In this document: piece after piece, positions 27,689 through 37,410 of the stretch
Layout of the letters: the number at the start of each line of letters is the position of its first letter
How positions within the stretch are numbered: the first letter of the stretch is position 1
Source of the DNA: Methylacidiphilum kamchatkense Kam1
Lineage (GTDB): Bacteria > Verrucomicrobiota > Verrucomicrobiia > Methylacidiphilales > Methylacidiphilaceae
NCBI RefSeq assembly: GCF_007475525.1
Contig: NZ_CP037899.1
Span: 124,001-188,000, forward strand
Length of the DNA: 64,000 nucleotides
Reading direction: 5' to 3'
Notes under the pieces: model-generated
What the model was told of the DNA's origin: nothing
Database searches by the model: none
The model's input: the letters and a program-made list of their open reading frames with translations, nothing else
Position numbers and translations under genes: made by a program

Positions 27689-28980
27689 ATGAAGATATTG
27701 AGCGAAAAGAAGAGTTTTTTCACCAATTTTTATATTTCTTTTACTTTTTATAGACCGAGAAGAAAAGAAGTACGGTTTTCCTTTAGGGGATAGGATAAAA
27801 GCACCGATTTGGTAGGCGCATGCTTTGTGTGTAAATATTGACACATAAACCTCTGATCTTACGTTGCAGAACAGCATCCAGAGCGACTTCCATCCACCTT
27901 TCTTTTTTGCCTCTCAGATATTCTTTAGACAAATTTTCTCAATGCCTGTCCTTTCAGTACTGGTCTCTAATGGCATTCCTAGATATTTTTGTAGACCATC
28001 ATTTAGAATGGGAAAAGGAGAGGGGGAGGGAGTCTCTGCGGACTTGTCCGCTGTGTCAAAATATGTATTGAGCCAGCTTCGGTATATTGTCAAACTGTGA
28101 AAATAGCAAGGTGTAAGTATAAGGGTTGACCACTAAGGCGGTAGCACAGTCTATGTGTCTGGACGAAAAACGGATCTCGTCTCCAAAGGGACAGGTTAGG
28201 AATAGCAAAACAGTTACAAGGGCTGCAGAATCCTCGGGCATAACGTCAAAAAGCATGGTGGCATATGGAAGATGAGGGAAGCTGCTAAAAACCTCTGTGC
28301 TTACAAACAAGAGAGCTTACAGTGATCCTTGAGTTCTTGTTGTCGTTCCGAATACCAACACGGAACGCTGGTGGTTTTTGATAAAAAACAAAAGGCGCAA
28401 CCTAGACTTCTGCTTTCTCATCGCCTGTATGACTGGTACCACTAGGTTAGATTCTAAACAATTGGATTTTCTAAATAAAGCTGCAATCAACAGTCTCTTT
28501 CATCGGCAACTTCGATGAGGCTACAGGACCTCCAAGCTGTAGAACTCTCCAATCAACATCAAAGCCAGTGAGAGGAAGGGAATGAGCTTTCCTCATTTAG
28601 CTGTGCTAGAAAGAAAATGGCATCAAACGGCTCTTCTTCCCCTCTATGGAATAGTCAAAACTTGTAAGATGTAGATAGATATAGAAAGATATTCCCATTT
28701 GGGAATTGGAGCATGTCAAAATAAGAAAGCGTTGAAAACTGAAAAGACTACTAAAAAAGAATATAAGGGGAGGATGAACATTGCTTCAAAGAAAGCAATG
28801 AAACAAAAATAAATGCTATACTTTTTTGATAAGAGATTATCAATAATCCTAATACTTTATATAAAATGATGTATAGAATATTGTAAAGCAAACCAATTCA
28901 GTATTTACTTACTTAAAAGTGTAAAAGTGTATCCTCCCCTCTTTCGGCAAATTTTGGAACTCCTCTGAACTAATAGCTAA
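27689..28980 (+). other. long gene-poor region, possible relic
   Basis: Nearly 1.3 kb without a gene I can support. Short frames exist on both strands (for example plus 27838-28071 and minus 28056-28310) but look non-coding. A GCGGACTTGTCCGC hairpin lies near 28037. From about 28115 a 50-codon stretch (LTTKAVAQSMCLDEKRISS... AESSG) has a protein-like composition reminiscent of the tail of a TnpB-type transposase, and a GAGGAAGG/CTTTCCTC hairpin lies near 28573-28597. This may be a decayed IS200/IS605-type element; support is weak. Confidence 0.3.
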
Positions 28981-29286
28981 TTATAATTTTTCTTTAAGTT
29001 CTTTTCCAGGTGAGAAACGAACGGTTTTCGATGCTTTAATTTTAATTTTTTCCCCGGTTTTAGGGTTTACTCCCATCCTAGCCTTTCTTGTTATTACGCG
29101 GAAAGTGCCAAAACCGATTAATTGTACAATGCCATTTTTTAATATCCCCGATTTCAACCCGTTGATAACAGCATCAACCGATCGTTCCGCCAAAGCTTTG
29201 GTTGTATCCTTTCCCATATTTTTTTGGACGGCTTCAACCAAACTCGCTTTGTTAAATCTCGCTTGTTTTTTTTCTTCATTCGCCAT
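28981..29286 (-). CDS. HU/IHF-family DNA-binding protein
   Basis: Small dimeric nucleoid protein that bends and compacts DNA. The sequence has the two-helix dimer base (NKASLVEAVQKNMG...AERSVDAVINGLKSGI), QLIGFGTFRVITRKAR, and the arm motif GVNPKTGEKIKI followed by FSPGKELKE. 101 residues is normal with a short N-terminal charged extension. It has a good ribosome-binding site (AAAGGAGAG) before the ATG at 29286. Whether it is HU or IHF-like cannot be told from sequence alone; a single-gene HU homodimer is the simplest reading. Confidence 0.94.
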   Translation of the reverse strand: MANEEKKQARFNKASLVEAVQKNMGKDTTKALAERSVDAVINGLKSGILKNGIVQLIGFGTFRVITRKARMGVNPKTGEKIKIKASKTVRFSPGKELKEKL

Positions 29287-29375
29287 AATTTTCTCTCCTT
29301 TTTTAATAAGGGTTTACAGCAATTAAATAATTAGTCAATACATATATTAAAACAAAATAAAAAAAATATTTAAAT

Positions 29376-30710
29376 TTAAATATTTTTTTTAATCGATTCA
29401 TTTTGAATAATTTCTTCGACCATTAATAGAGCTTCTTTCCGTGTTGAAATTTTCTCTTCTAGTTGAGCTTCTCGAACAAGTTCTAGAATCTCGCCAATTT
29501 TTTTACCTGGCTGCAATCCCATGGCAATCAAATCATATCCAGTGATCAATTTTGGGGGTGATAGTGAAGCTTCGGTCGAATATGCTTCTTTAACTTGATT
29601 GAGAAAATTATAGATTGAGAGGTTCCCATGGGATGACAAACAGTCTATTCGATGAAGTTCAAGTTCGATGGGGAAAGTCGGTTTTAATATCAGTTTTTTA
29701 ACTGTAGCTTTTTTCATCTTTGGAACATCTTTAAATGTCATATGATTTTTAACGCATTCGACCACTTTTTTAATCGTGTCTCGGCTGTATCTTAACCTGG
29801 TCATTATATTTTCTGCAATTTTGGCTCCTACTATTTCATGGCCGTAAAAATGAATATTTCCTTCTTTGTCCCGACTAAAAGTTTGAGGCTTGCCGACGTC
29901 ATGGAAAAGAGCTGAGAGCACTAACTCAAGGCTGGGATTAGACAGGTGGCTTAAAACAAGTCGAATATGATTGAATACATCCCCTTCAGGATGAAAATCT
30001 TTTGGCTGTTCTACCCCATGGCAACGATAAATTTCAGGCAAAATCACAGCCAGCAGGTTGCTTTGATCGAGAAGATCCAGTCCTCTTGCAGGATCTGGAC
30101 TGCAAAAAATTTTATCTAGCTCTTCTCGTATCCGCTCGGCACTTATATTGGAGATTGCTTGAGCAGATTGCCGGATCGCATTCCAAGTGTTTTCTTCGAT
30201 TCTGAAGGATAGTTGGACAGCAAAACGGATGGCCCGGAGCATCCGGAGATGATCTTCTTCGAACCGTTTTTTAGGGTCTCCAATCGCTCGAATAATTTTT
30301 TTTTCTATATCTTCAGTTCCTTGAACATAATCAATAATCTGATCAGCAATAGGGTCATAAAAAATACCGTTGATCGTAAAATCTCTTCTAAACGCATCTT
30401 CTTTTGGGGTAGAGAATCTCACCGCTGCTGGCCATCTGCCTCCTTCCGATCCTATGTCGGTTCGAAAAGTGGCAACTTCAAAAAAATGCTGACCTGATCT
30501 TACTCGCACCACTCCAAAGGCTTTTCCAATTAATCCTGTTGCCTTATCCTTAAATAGCTGCTGTACTTCCTCGGGAGTAGCCGAAGTGGCGATGTCTATA
30601 TCATGAGGTTCTTTCTTCAATAGAATATCTCTGACACAACCTCCTGCAAAAAAGGCTGTATACCCTGCTTTTTGAAGTCTGTGAACTATCCCTATTGCCT
30701 CTTCTCTCAT
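29376..30710 (-). CDS. cca: CCA tRNA nucleotidyltransferase / poly(A) polymerase family
   Basis: Class II nucleotidyltransferase that adds or repairs tRNA 3' CCA. Motifs: FFAGGCVRDILLKKEPHDIDIATSATPEEV (catalytic Asp pair), RRDFTINGIFYDP, EDHLRMLRAIRFAVQLSF, and an HD domain with ALFHDVGKPQTF, so it carries the HD extension seen in many bacterial CCA enzymes. The 444-residue length fits. Its own tRNA-Arg gene at 10553 lacks encoded CCA, so the enzyme is needed. The start overlaps the upstream UPF0104 gene by 4 bp (ATGA). Confidence 0.93.
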   Translation of the reverse strand: MREEAIGIVHRLQKAGYTAFFAGGCVRDILLKKEPHDIDIATSATPEEVQQLFKDKATGLIGKAFGVVRVRSGQHFFEVATFRTDIGSEGGRWPAAVRFSTPKEDAFRRDFTINGIFYDPIADQIIDYVQGTEDIEKKIIRAIGDPKKRFEEDHLRMLRAIRFAVQLSFRIEENTWNAIRQSAQAISNISAERIREELDKIFCSPDPARGLDLLDQSNLLAVILPEIYRCHGVEQPKDFHPEGDVFNHIRLVLSHLSNPSLELVLSALFHDVGKPQTFSRDKEGNIHFYGHEIVGAKIAENIMTRLRYSRDTIKKVVECVKNHMTFKDVPKMKKATVKKLILKPTFPIELELHRIDCLSSHGNLSIYNFLNQVKEAYSTEASLSPPKLITGYDLIAMGLQPGKKIGEILELVREAQLEEKISTRKEALLMVEEIIQNESIKKNI

Positions 30711-31714
30711 CGGAGTACTGTATCATTAAATCGAGACTTTTTGTAGCGCAAATACACAATACCACCGACCAGGCTCCAGAAAAGACTCATTGCAAAAACC
30801 AAAAGGGAAAAACTTAAGGCTGGTTCTGTCTTAATACCTAATAAGTGAAAAAAGACAACAATGAGTCCTTCTCTAATCCCTAATCCAGATATAGTGATGG
30901 GGATGGATATGAGAACACTCACAATGGCAAGCGTTGCAGCCAAATACAAAAAGGGGATTTCTAGATTAAGCGAACGGGTGGCAAAATAAGCCATAATTAA
31001 AGTGGAGCCATGGCTTGCAAAAGAATAGAAAAGAGCTAGCAAATTCTCTTTTTTCCCGTGTCGATAGCGCCTGATAGCATCGAATAAGTTGTTGAAGGAT
31101 GGGTTTGAAAAGGAGGAACTTTTATTCTTTTGTAGTCTGACCACTGAAAACAGGCTTGGGAAAAAAAGGATGAGCCCAAAAAGCAATAGGATGATGATGG
31201 TGACAACTAGAAAGATCCAAACGGCATGGCTCGTAATAGGATTGGCTTGGAATAAGTGAAAAAAGTGCACCGCCAGCAGCATGCCTATGAGAACTAAGCC
31301 TAAAAGACCTACTACTCGATCATAGATGACAGAAAGAGAGCCGGCCGTTTTTTTCTCTGGATAGAGTTGGATAATGTAATAAATACGTACAATGTCACCT
31401 CCTGTAGACCCAAGAAGAAAAGCATTAAAAAACTGGCCGATAAGGGTTAGTTCAAAGGCTTTGGCTCCGGAAACAAATATCCCTTGGGTTTGAAGTAAAA
31501 TTTTCCATCGGATCGCGGAAAAAAAAACTTGTCCACCACCAAAAAAAATCCCGAGGACGATGTCCACTGGATTGGCTCTTTGAGCCACTGTGGCAATTTT
31601 TGCCCAATCTACTTTGAAAAACAAAAAAGATAGGATGCCTGTCGAAACGAGGGAACGTAATGCAATCGAAAGCCAATATTTTTTTCTTTCGGCTGCCGAT
31701 TGTTTTGAATTCAT
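30707..31714 (-). CDS. UPF0104 / lysylphosphatidylglycerol synthase TM-region-like membrane protein
   Basis: Polytopic inner-membrane protein of the AglD/MprF-flippase-type family (UPF0104), about eight helices. Family marks are SLVSTGILSFLFFKVDWAKIA at the N-terminus, FFNAFLLGSTGGDIVRIYYI, VIYDRVVGLLGLV and ITISGLGIREGLIVVFF. It lacks the MprF synthase domain. Likely to move or modify a lipid-linked substrate; the substrate is unknown. It precedes cca with ATGA overlap, suggesting translational coupling of two unrelated functions. Confidence 0.88.
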   Translation of the reverse strand: MNSKQSAAERKKYWLSIALRSLVSTGILSFLFFKVDWAKIATVAQRANPVDIVLGIFFGGGQVFFSAIRWKILLQTQGIFVSGAKAFELTLIGQFFNAFLLGSTGGDIVRIYYIIQLYPEKKTAGSLSVIYDRVVGLLGLVLIGMLLAVHFFHLFQANPITSHAVWIFLVVTIIILLLFGLILFFPSLFSVVRLQKNKSSSFSNPSFNNLFDAIRRYRHGKKENLLALFYSFASHGSTLIMAYFATRSLNLEIPFLYLAATLAIVSVLISIPITISGLGIREGLIVVFFHLLGIKTEPALSFSLLVFAMSLFWSLVGGIVYLRYKKSRFNDTVLR

Positions 31715-31806
31715 AACGGTAGGAATGGATTATTTTGCTCCGGATTTTATAGAGATAGAACAAAAGCAACAAAAAGAATAAAGAATTTGCAGATCAAAGA
31801 GCGAGA

Positions 31807-34668
31807 TTAATTTTCTATACAACAAATAAAATTTCTATCCCCGTATACATTATCTACTCGGCCGATGGGTGGCCAGTACTTAAAATCTTTTTGCCATGGA
31901 GCAGGATAAGCGGCCAGCTTTCGACTGTAAGGAAACTCCCAGCTATCCAAACAGAGGGCAGTGGGAGGATGAGGAGCATTTTTCAGAGGATTATTGTTTT
32001 GGGGATAGATCCCTTTTTCAATGGCCTCTAACTCCGCTTTGATGAGAAATAAGGCTTCACAGAATCGATCGAGTTCTTCTTTTGATTCCGATTCGGTTGG
32101 TTCAATCATCATCGTCCCATGCACAGGCCAAGAGATGGTCGGCGCATGAAAGCCATAGTCCATGAGTCTTTTGGCGATGTCTTCAACTTCTATCCCGTAT
32201 TCCTTCCATGGCCTTAAATCGATAATGAATTCATGGGCAACATATCCATGAGGTCCTTTGAAAAGGACATTAAAGGCAGATTCAAGCTTTTTTGCCATGT
32301 AATTGGCATTTAAAATAGCTATTTGAGAGCATCTTTTAAGACCGTCTTTCCCAGCCATTCTGATGAACATCCAGCTGACGGGCAATACCCCAGCGTTCCC
32401 TAAAGGAGCGGCACAAAGAAGACCTGTTTTCCATTTTTCAACCAACTGTAGCTCATGAGAAGGAAGAAATGGGCCCAAATGCTTTTTTACTGCGATGGGT
32501 CCTACTCCAGGGCCACCACCTCCATGAGGAATACAAAATGTCTTGTGGAGGTTAAGATGACATACATCCACCCCCAGCTCTCCCGGTTTACATAAGCCAA
32601 GGAAGGCATTCGCATTGGCGCCATCCATATAGAGCTGTCCACCAAAGTGATGGACAATACGGGCAACTTCAGGCAGCGTTTCTTCGAATATCCCATAGGT
32701 GGAGGGAAAAGTAACCATCACGGCAGCAAGCCTCTGCGCATATTTTCTTGCTTTATTTTCTAGATCTAGAAGATCCAATTTTCCATGAGCATCACAGGCT
32801 AGCTCTTCAATATCAAATCCGCAAAGGGCAGCACTCGCGCAATTCGTTCCATGGGCAGAGACGGGGATTAAACAGACGTTTCTTTGGCTTTGCCCTATAG
32901 AGCACAGATAATTTTTAATGGCAAGCAAGCCAGCTATTTCTCCTTGAGAACCAGCATTGGGCTGTAGCGAAACAAAATCCATTCCAGTTATTTCGGCAAT
33001 CCATTCCTCAAGATCAGCTGCAAGCTGACTGTATCCTTTCGTCTGCTCTCTGCCAGCAAACGGATGGGGCTCGGTAAAACAATCCCAGAGTATTGGAATC
33101 ATTTCCGCTGCCGCATTGAGTTTCATAGTACAGGATCCCAAGGGAATCATTGAGATCGTCAGACTAATGTCTTTTGAAGCAAGTCTCTTGATGTATCGGT
33201 TAAGTTTTGTTTCGGAGCGGTATTCGTTAAATACTTTTTGCGTCAAAAACTTAGTTTGTCTTTGAAGGGAAATAGGAATAGAAGGAATTTCAAGCTGATC
33301 CAGATTCAAAGGTTCATTTTTCAAGTTGGGAGCAAAAATCCTTAAGAGAGAAAGAAGATCTTCAGGAGTTGTTTTTTCTCCAAGAGTAATACCAAGAGCG
33401 GATGCTTCTTCAAACTCCCTAAAAAGATAGCCTTGTTCGATCCCTCGGTTTTTTATTTCCTCAAGCTTTTCTTTCTCCATTGGGATTTTGAGCGTATCAA
33501 AAAAAGGAAAAGGATAAGGCTTAAATCCCAAAGCGGAAAGTTGGTTGTAAAGAAAGTAAGCATAAGAAAGGATTTTTTGACTAATTGCCAGAAGTCCTTC
33601 GGCTCCATGATAAACGGCATACATGGAAGCGACGATCGCTGGAAGTACTTGGGCTGTGCAGATGTTGCTTGTAGCTTTTTCTCTCCTTATGTGTTGTTCG
33701 CGTGTTTGGAGAGCCAACCTAAAAGCAGGTGTGCCATAAACATCCTTCGAAAGACCGACGATTCTACCGGGCATTTTTCTTTCCATTCCTTTTCTTGCGG
33801 AGATAAAGGCTGGATGAGGCCCTCCAAAGAATAGAGGCAATCCAAACCGCTGGGCTGAGCCAACGACAATGTCCGCTCCAAACTCTCCAGGAGGCTTAAA
33901 AAGGCACAAAGCCAAAAGATCCGTATGAACAACGACAAAAATCCCTTTTTGATGCAGAGACTCTACAAAAGAGCTAAAATCATAGAGGTGGCCACTTGTA
34001 TCGGGATAGGAGATTAAAGCCCCAAAAAAGCTCGAATCGATCCCTACTGTCTGCCAATCGTCAATGACAAGATCAATCCCTAATGGGCGGGATCTTGTCA
34101 GCATAACCGAAAGAATCTGAGGATGACAATCTTTGGACAAAAAAAACCGAGACCTGTTTTTGTCTGTCGTAAGCCTTTTGCACATCAACATGGCTTCGAC
34201 GCAGGCTGAGGCTTCATCTAAAAGGGAAGCATTAGCAATGGGTAGAGCAGTCAGTTCACAAACGAGGGTTTGAAAATTAAACAACGCTTCTAGTCGACCT
34301 TGAGAAATTTCTGATTGATAGGGAGTATACGGCGTATACCAATCCGGGTTTTCCAATATCATCCGACGAATAACCTTTGGGCATATCGATTCGGTATACC
34401 CCATGCCTATAAAATAGCGGAAGGGTCGGTTTTGATTACCTATAGCTTTAAGCTCTTTTAAAGCCTCTTCTTCAGAAGTTCCCTCGGGCAGGTTCAGAGA
34501 GCTAGCCGTTCTAAGGGACTCAGGAATGACTTTAGTAATCAGCTCCTCAAGACTTTTCAAATTTAGAAAGTCTAACATTTCTCTAATTTCTTCTTTCGAG
34601 GGGCCAATATGTCTGTCTATAAAAGAATCCATCCTTTGCATATTGTTAAAACGTTTCTCTCTGACCAT
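31807..34668 (-). CDS. gcvP: glycine dehydrogenase (decarboxylating), P-protein, single chain
   Basis: P-protein of the glycine cleavage system: PLP-dependent decarboxylation of glycine with transfer of the aminomethyl group to lipoyl-GcvH. At 953 residues it is the one-chain form with both halves fused. The N-terminal half starts SFIDRHIGPSKEEI and has YTPYQSEISQGRLEALFNFQT; the C-terminal half has the PLP lysine in HLNLHKTFCIPHGGGGPG and SAHGTNCASAA. It ends the gcvT-gcvH-gcvP operon. In a C1-metabolising organism it links glycine to methylene-THF. ATG 34641 is an alternative start. Confidence 0.97.
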   Translation of the reverse strand: MVREKRFNNMQRMDSFIDRHIGPSKEEIREMLDFLNLKSLEELITKVIPESLRTASSLNLPEGTSEEEALKELKAIGNQNRPFRYFIGMGYTESICPKVIRRMILENPDWYTPYTPYQSEISQGRLEALFNFQTLVCELTALPIANASLLDEASACVEAMLMCKRLTTDKNRSRFFLSKDCHPQILSVMLTRSRPLGIDLVIDDWQTVGIDSSFFGALISYPDTSGHLYDFSSFVESLHQKGIFVVVHTDLLALCLFKPPGEFGADIVVGSAQRFGLPLFFGGPHPAFISARKGMERKMPGRIVGLSKDVYGTPAFRLALQTREQHIRREKATSNICTAQVLPAIVASMYAVYHGAEGLLAISQKILSYAYFLYNQLSALGFKPYPFPFFDTLKIPMEKEKLEEIKNRGIEQGYLFREFEEASALGITLGEKTTPEDLLSLLRIFAPNLKNEPLNLDQLEIPSIPISLQRQTKFLTQKVFNEYRSETKLNRYIKRLASKDISLTISMIPLGSCTMKLNAAAEMIPILWDCFTEPHPFAGREQTKGYSQLAADLEEWIAEITGMDFVSLQPNAGSQGEIAGLLAIKNYLCSIGQSQRNVCLIPVSAHGTNCASAALCGFDIEELACDAHGKLDLLDLENKARKYAQRLAAVMVTFPSTYGIFEETLPEVARIVHHFGGQLYMDGANANAFLGLCKPGELGVDVCHLNLHKTFCIPHGGGGPGVGPIAVKKHLGPFLPSHELQLVEKWKTGLLCAAPLGNAGVLPVSWMFIRMAGKDGLKRCSQIAILNANYMAKKLESAFNVLFKGPHGYVAHEFIIDLRPWKEYGIEVEDIAKRLMDYGFHAPTISWPVHGTMMIEPTESESKEELDRFCEALFLIKAELEAIEKGIYPQNNNPLKNAPHPPTALCLDSWEFPYSRKLAAYPAPWQKDFKYWPPIGRVDNVYGDRNFICCIEN

Positions 34669-34695
34669 TATTTGGAACTGCTACCTTAAGAAACT

Positions 34696-35085
34696 TTATA
34701 GTTTCTTATTTTTTAACAGCTCTCTATACGCATCGGCATCCTTGAGGTCATTGAGTTCTTGAGGATTTAGGATTCGGATCTTGTATAACCATCCTTCTCC
34801 ATAAGGATTGCTGTTGATCAATGAGGGATGCTCAGCCAACTGCGAATTAACTTCCAGAACTTCTCCACTGACTGGTGCATAAAGATCACTGGCTGCTTTG
34901 ACTGATTCAATGACACCGACTACTGATTTTTGACTGACTCGTTCTCCCACTTTGGGTAGTTCTACATAAACGATATCGGATAGTTCTCTTTGGGCGTGTT
35001 CGGTAATGCCTACAGTAGCGATATCCCCACTGACCATAACCCATTCATGGGTGTCTGTGTAGAATCGATCACTTGGAATGTTCAT
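34696..35085 (-). CDS. gcvH: glycine cleavage system H protein
   Basis: Lipoyl carrier of the glycine cleavage system. The 129-residue sequence begins with the typical RFYTDTHEWV, has VGITEHAQRELSDIVYVELPKVG, and the lipoylation site K63 in VIESVKAASDLYAPVSGEV. The C-terminus GEGWLYKIRI is conserved. It lies 23 bp after gcvT and 27 bp before gcvP on the same strand. Confidence 0.97.
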   Translation of the reverse strand: MNIPSDRFYTDTHEWVMVSGDIATVGITEHAQRELSDIVYVELPKVGERVSQKSVVGVIESVKAASDLYAPVSGEVLEVNSQLAEHPSLINSNPYGEGWLYKIRILNPQELNDLKDADAYRELLKNKKL

Positions 35086-35108
35086 GGAAATAAAAAAAAT
35101 AAACTCTA

Positions 35109-36230
35109 CTATCGATGCATAGTAGGTCTTTTGTAAAGGGGTTTTTTCCGGATTTCAAATGGATAGAGTTTGTTCCTAATTTCTATTTCAATTTTGTTGC
35201 CTATGTTAGCATATAATTTTTGAACATATCCCATACCAATTGTCCTTCCTAGGGAAGGAGACCATATGCCACTTGTTACCTCGCCACACTTTTGCCCGTT
35301 AAAAAAAATTGGAGAACCTGTTTTGGGCTGGGGCGACGTCTCTTCGCAGGCTACAAAAGCAACAAGGAGGGTTTGAAAAGAGTCCTTCAATAGGACAAGA
35401 GCAGCTTTCCCTGGGAAAGAATAAGGTTTTGAAAGACTAACAGCTTTACTTAAGTCAGCTTCCCAGGGAGTTTTATCTTCTCTAAGATCAACTCCATTCA
35501 ATGGTAAGGAAGCTTCAAGCCTAAGAATATCCCTGCTGGCTAGGCCGCAGGGTAGTAATCCATAAGGTTTACCTGCTTCCAGTAGACGATCCCATAGTAG
35601 CTGGGCGATCTTACCAGGGAAAAATAGTTCGGCTCCGTCTTCCCCTGTATAACCTGTGGCCGCAAGATATAAAAATTCTTTCTCAAAAATGATTTTTTTT
35701 ATCGTGTGCTTGGGAATGGGATCCAGAGAAAACACCTCTTTAAGTATATTCCAGGATGTGGGTCCCTGGATAGCAATGCAACCCCATTTTCTACGGTTGT
35801 CAATCAAGCTAACATCCCCAAAAGGAAGATAACCATGCAATAGCAAGTAATCTTTTTCTGATGCACACGCATTGACTACGAGAAGATAAGAAGAGGAGCC
35901 AATCCGGTAAAGGATCAGATCGTCAATAATGCCACCGCTGTCCGAAAGGATTAGATGATACTGGCTTTCTGAGTCTTTTAAAAGGGATAAGTCGTTGGTT
36001 AAAATTCCATTAAGCCATTCCGTCGCCTTAGGCCCTTCAACAAAGAATTGACCCATATGACAGAGATCGAATATGCCTGAATTTTCTCTGACGGCTTGGT
36101 GTTCTTTTATGGCTGAAGTATAATAGATCGGCATCCACCATCCACTATACGTTCCCATGTAGGCCCCAAGCTCAATGTGGCGATTGTATAGAAAGGTGGT
36201 GAAGGGAACTGAGCCACTTGGAGCAATCAC
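35109..36230 (-). CDS. gcvT: glycine cleavage system aminomethyltransferase (T protein)
   Basis: Transfers the aminomethyl carbon from GcvH to tetrahydrofolate, releasing ammonia. Sequence marks: FDLCHMGQFFVEGPKATEWLNGILTNDLS, YTGEDGAELFFP, LPCGLASRDILRLEASLPLNGVD, and SPSLGRTIGMGYV near the end. The 373-residue length is usual. The start is GTG 36230; an in-frame stop (TAG) closes the frame just upstream, and the nearby ATG at 36238 leads only to a stop. No glycine riboswitch motif is seen in the 250 bp upstream. Confidence 0.95.
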   Translation of the reverse strand: MIAPSGSVPFTTFLYNRHIELGAYMGTYSGWWMPIYYTSAIKEHQAVRENSGIFDLCHMGQFFVEGPKATEWLNGILTNDLSLLKDSESQYHLILSDSGGIIDDLILYRIGSSSYLLVVNACASEKDYLLLHGYLPFGDVSLIDNRRKWGCIAIQGPTSWNILKEVFSLDPIPKHTIKKIIFEKEFLYLAATGYTGEDGAELFFPGKIAQLLWDRLLEAGKPYGLLPCGLASRDILRLEASLPLNGVDLREDKTPWEADLSKAVSLSKPYSFPGKAALVLLKDSFQTLLVAFVACEETSPQPKTGSPIFFNGQKCGEVTSGIWSPSLGRTIGMGYVQKLYANIGNKIEIEIRNKLYPFEIRKKPLYKRPTMHR

Positions 36231-36484
36231 ACTGTCATTCTAACTTTAAAATTCCTGGATTTCAATCAAAAAGGAAAGTGAGACTGACTACCGTTACTCT
36301 ATGTCTCTAGACTTTTTAATTACGGGATTTTTAAAATCCAAAAAAGAATTCTTTCTGATTCTTTTTGACAGATCTTTTTTTAGTGGATAATACTAGGAAT
36401 ATTTGAAAAGAAAAGCTATCGGGTGCTTTGTAGGTTCTTTTGGTCAATCAAAAAAAAGGAGTAGTCTTCTTTTGCTCACATCCT

Positions 36485-37063
36485 ATGGAGGGAACCGTGA
36501 ACGATGATAGTGAAAATCGTTTTTCCATAGATGATCTGAATATTAAAGTTCAACAGGCTCAAGAAATTCTTCTCGATCTTGAGAGAAGAAAAGAGGAAAT
36601 TGAGCGACAAAAAAAACAGCTAGAAGAATTACGGCAAAAGCAAAGAACTTTTGAAGAAGATCATAGGACAGCTGTTGATTTGCTGACCAGAGGGCTTGTG
36701 CTGCTTGAAAGACAAGCTGGAGAACTGAAAAGACAGCTTGAAGAAATTGAGTCTATCCATTCCCAATTTAGCGACCAGCTAAAAGCCATAGAATCCATTC
36801 AGCCTGCGAGTTGGGATCCCATGAACTTGGAAGATGAATTGAATAAGGCTCTTGTAACCGTTGAACAAGCAAAAACCATTTATGCGCAGTATCGAGACAA
36901 AGTCGGTAGTGTAAACGAAAGACTGGCGATCGAAGAAGAAGTGGAAGAGGAAGAAGAAGTTCCTTTTCGCTTCTGGAATAAGGTGATGAGCGGTTTTGCC
37001 TATTCTTTACCCCTTATTTTAGTCTTATCGGCTGGCATGGTGATCTGGATCCTTAAGAAATAG
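36485..37063 (+). CDS. coiled-coil protein with C-terminal membrane anchor
   Basis: No named family recognised. About 190 residues: a long charged coiled coil (DLERRKEEIERQKKQLEELRQKQ, LERQAGELKRQLEEIESI), an acidic stretch EEEVEEEEEVPF, and one C-terminal helix YSLPLILVLSAGMVIWIL ending in KK, so it is a tail-anchored protein with a cytoplasmic coil. ATG 36485 or GTG 36497 may be the start; GGAGGG sits 4 bp before the GTG. An upstream TTG (36440) extends the frame without a plausible extra domain. The next small membrane protein starts 18 bp later, so they may work together. Confidence 0.65.
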   Translation: MEGTVNDDSENRFSIDDLNIKVQQAQEILLDLERRKEEIERQKKQLEELRQKQRTFEEDHRTAVDLLTRGLVLLERQAGELKRQLEEIESIHSQFSDQLKAIESIQPASWDPMNLEDELNKALVTVEQAKTIYAQYRDKVGSVNERLAIEEEVEEEEEVPFRFWNKVMSGFAYSLPLILVLSAGMVIWILKK

Positions 37064-37081
37064 CGAAGGGAGTTTTAAAAA

Positions 37082-37258
37082 ATGCATCTGGGAAAAGACG
37101 AAGAAGAGTTCAGAGAATATCTATTAAGATCTGAAGTCCGCTCCGCAGCTTTTTACCATAGAGCTAAAAAAAAGAAAGATAGACGTAATTTTTTTTTCCT
37201 GTTCGTTTTTTTGTGTTTGATCCTTTTTTTCCTTTGGCGCCGTTGGATCTATCTTTAG
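37082..37258 (+). CDS. 58-residue single-pass membrane protein
   Basis: ATG 37082 follows GAAGGGAG at a proper distance and starts MHLGKDEEEFREYLLRSEV, then a basic stretch KKKKDRR and one strongly hydrophobic helix (FFFLFVFLCLILFFLW) ending in RRWIYL. The positive-inside rule suggests a cytoplasmic N-terminus. It is 18 bp after the coiled-coil tail-anchored protein and is likely cotranscribed. Function is unknown. Confidence 0.6.
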   Translation: MHLGKDEEEFREYLLRSEVRSAAFYHRAKKKKDRRNFFFLFVFLCLILFFLWRRWIYL

Positions 37259-37410
37259 AAAAGACTATTCCATTAAGTTAAGTGCCAAAAGCATAGCATT
37301 AAAAACCCTCTTTTTAATTGTTTATCAACAGACAGAAACGAAGGGAAGCAATCCTCCAATAAGCCCCCTGAAGAGCAAAAGATATCCTTTGTGTCCTAAG
37401 AGCTTCGTCA

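Noticed and set aside
36231-36484. Glycine riboswitch upstream of gcvT
   Set aside because: I looked on the minus strand for the paired glycine-aptamer motifs and saw none; the region is AT-rich without the conserved cores.
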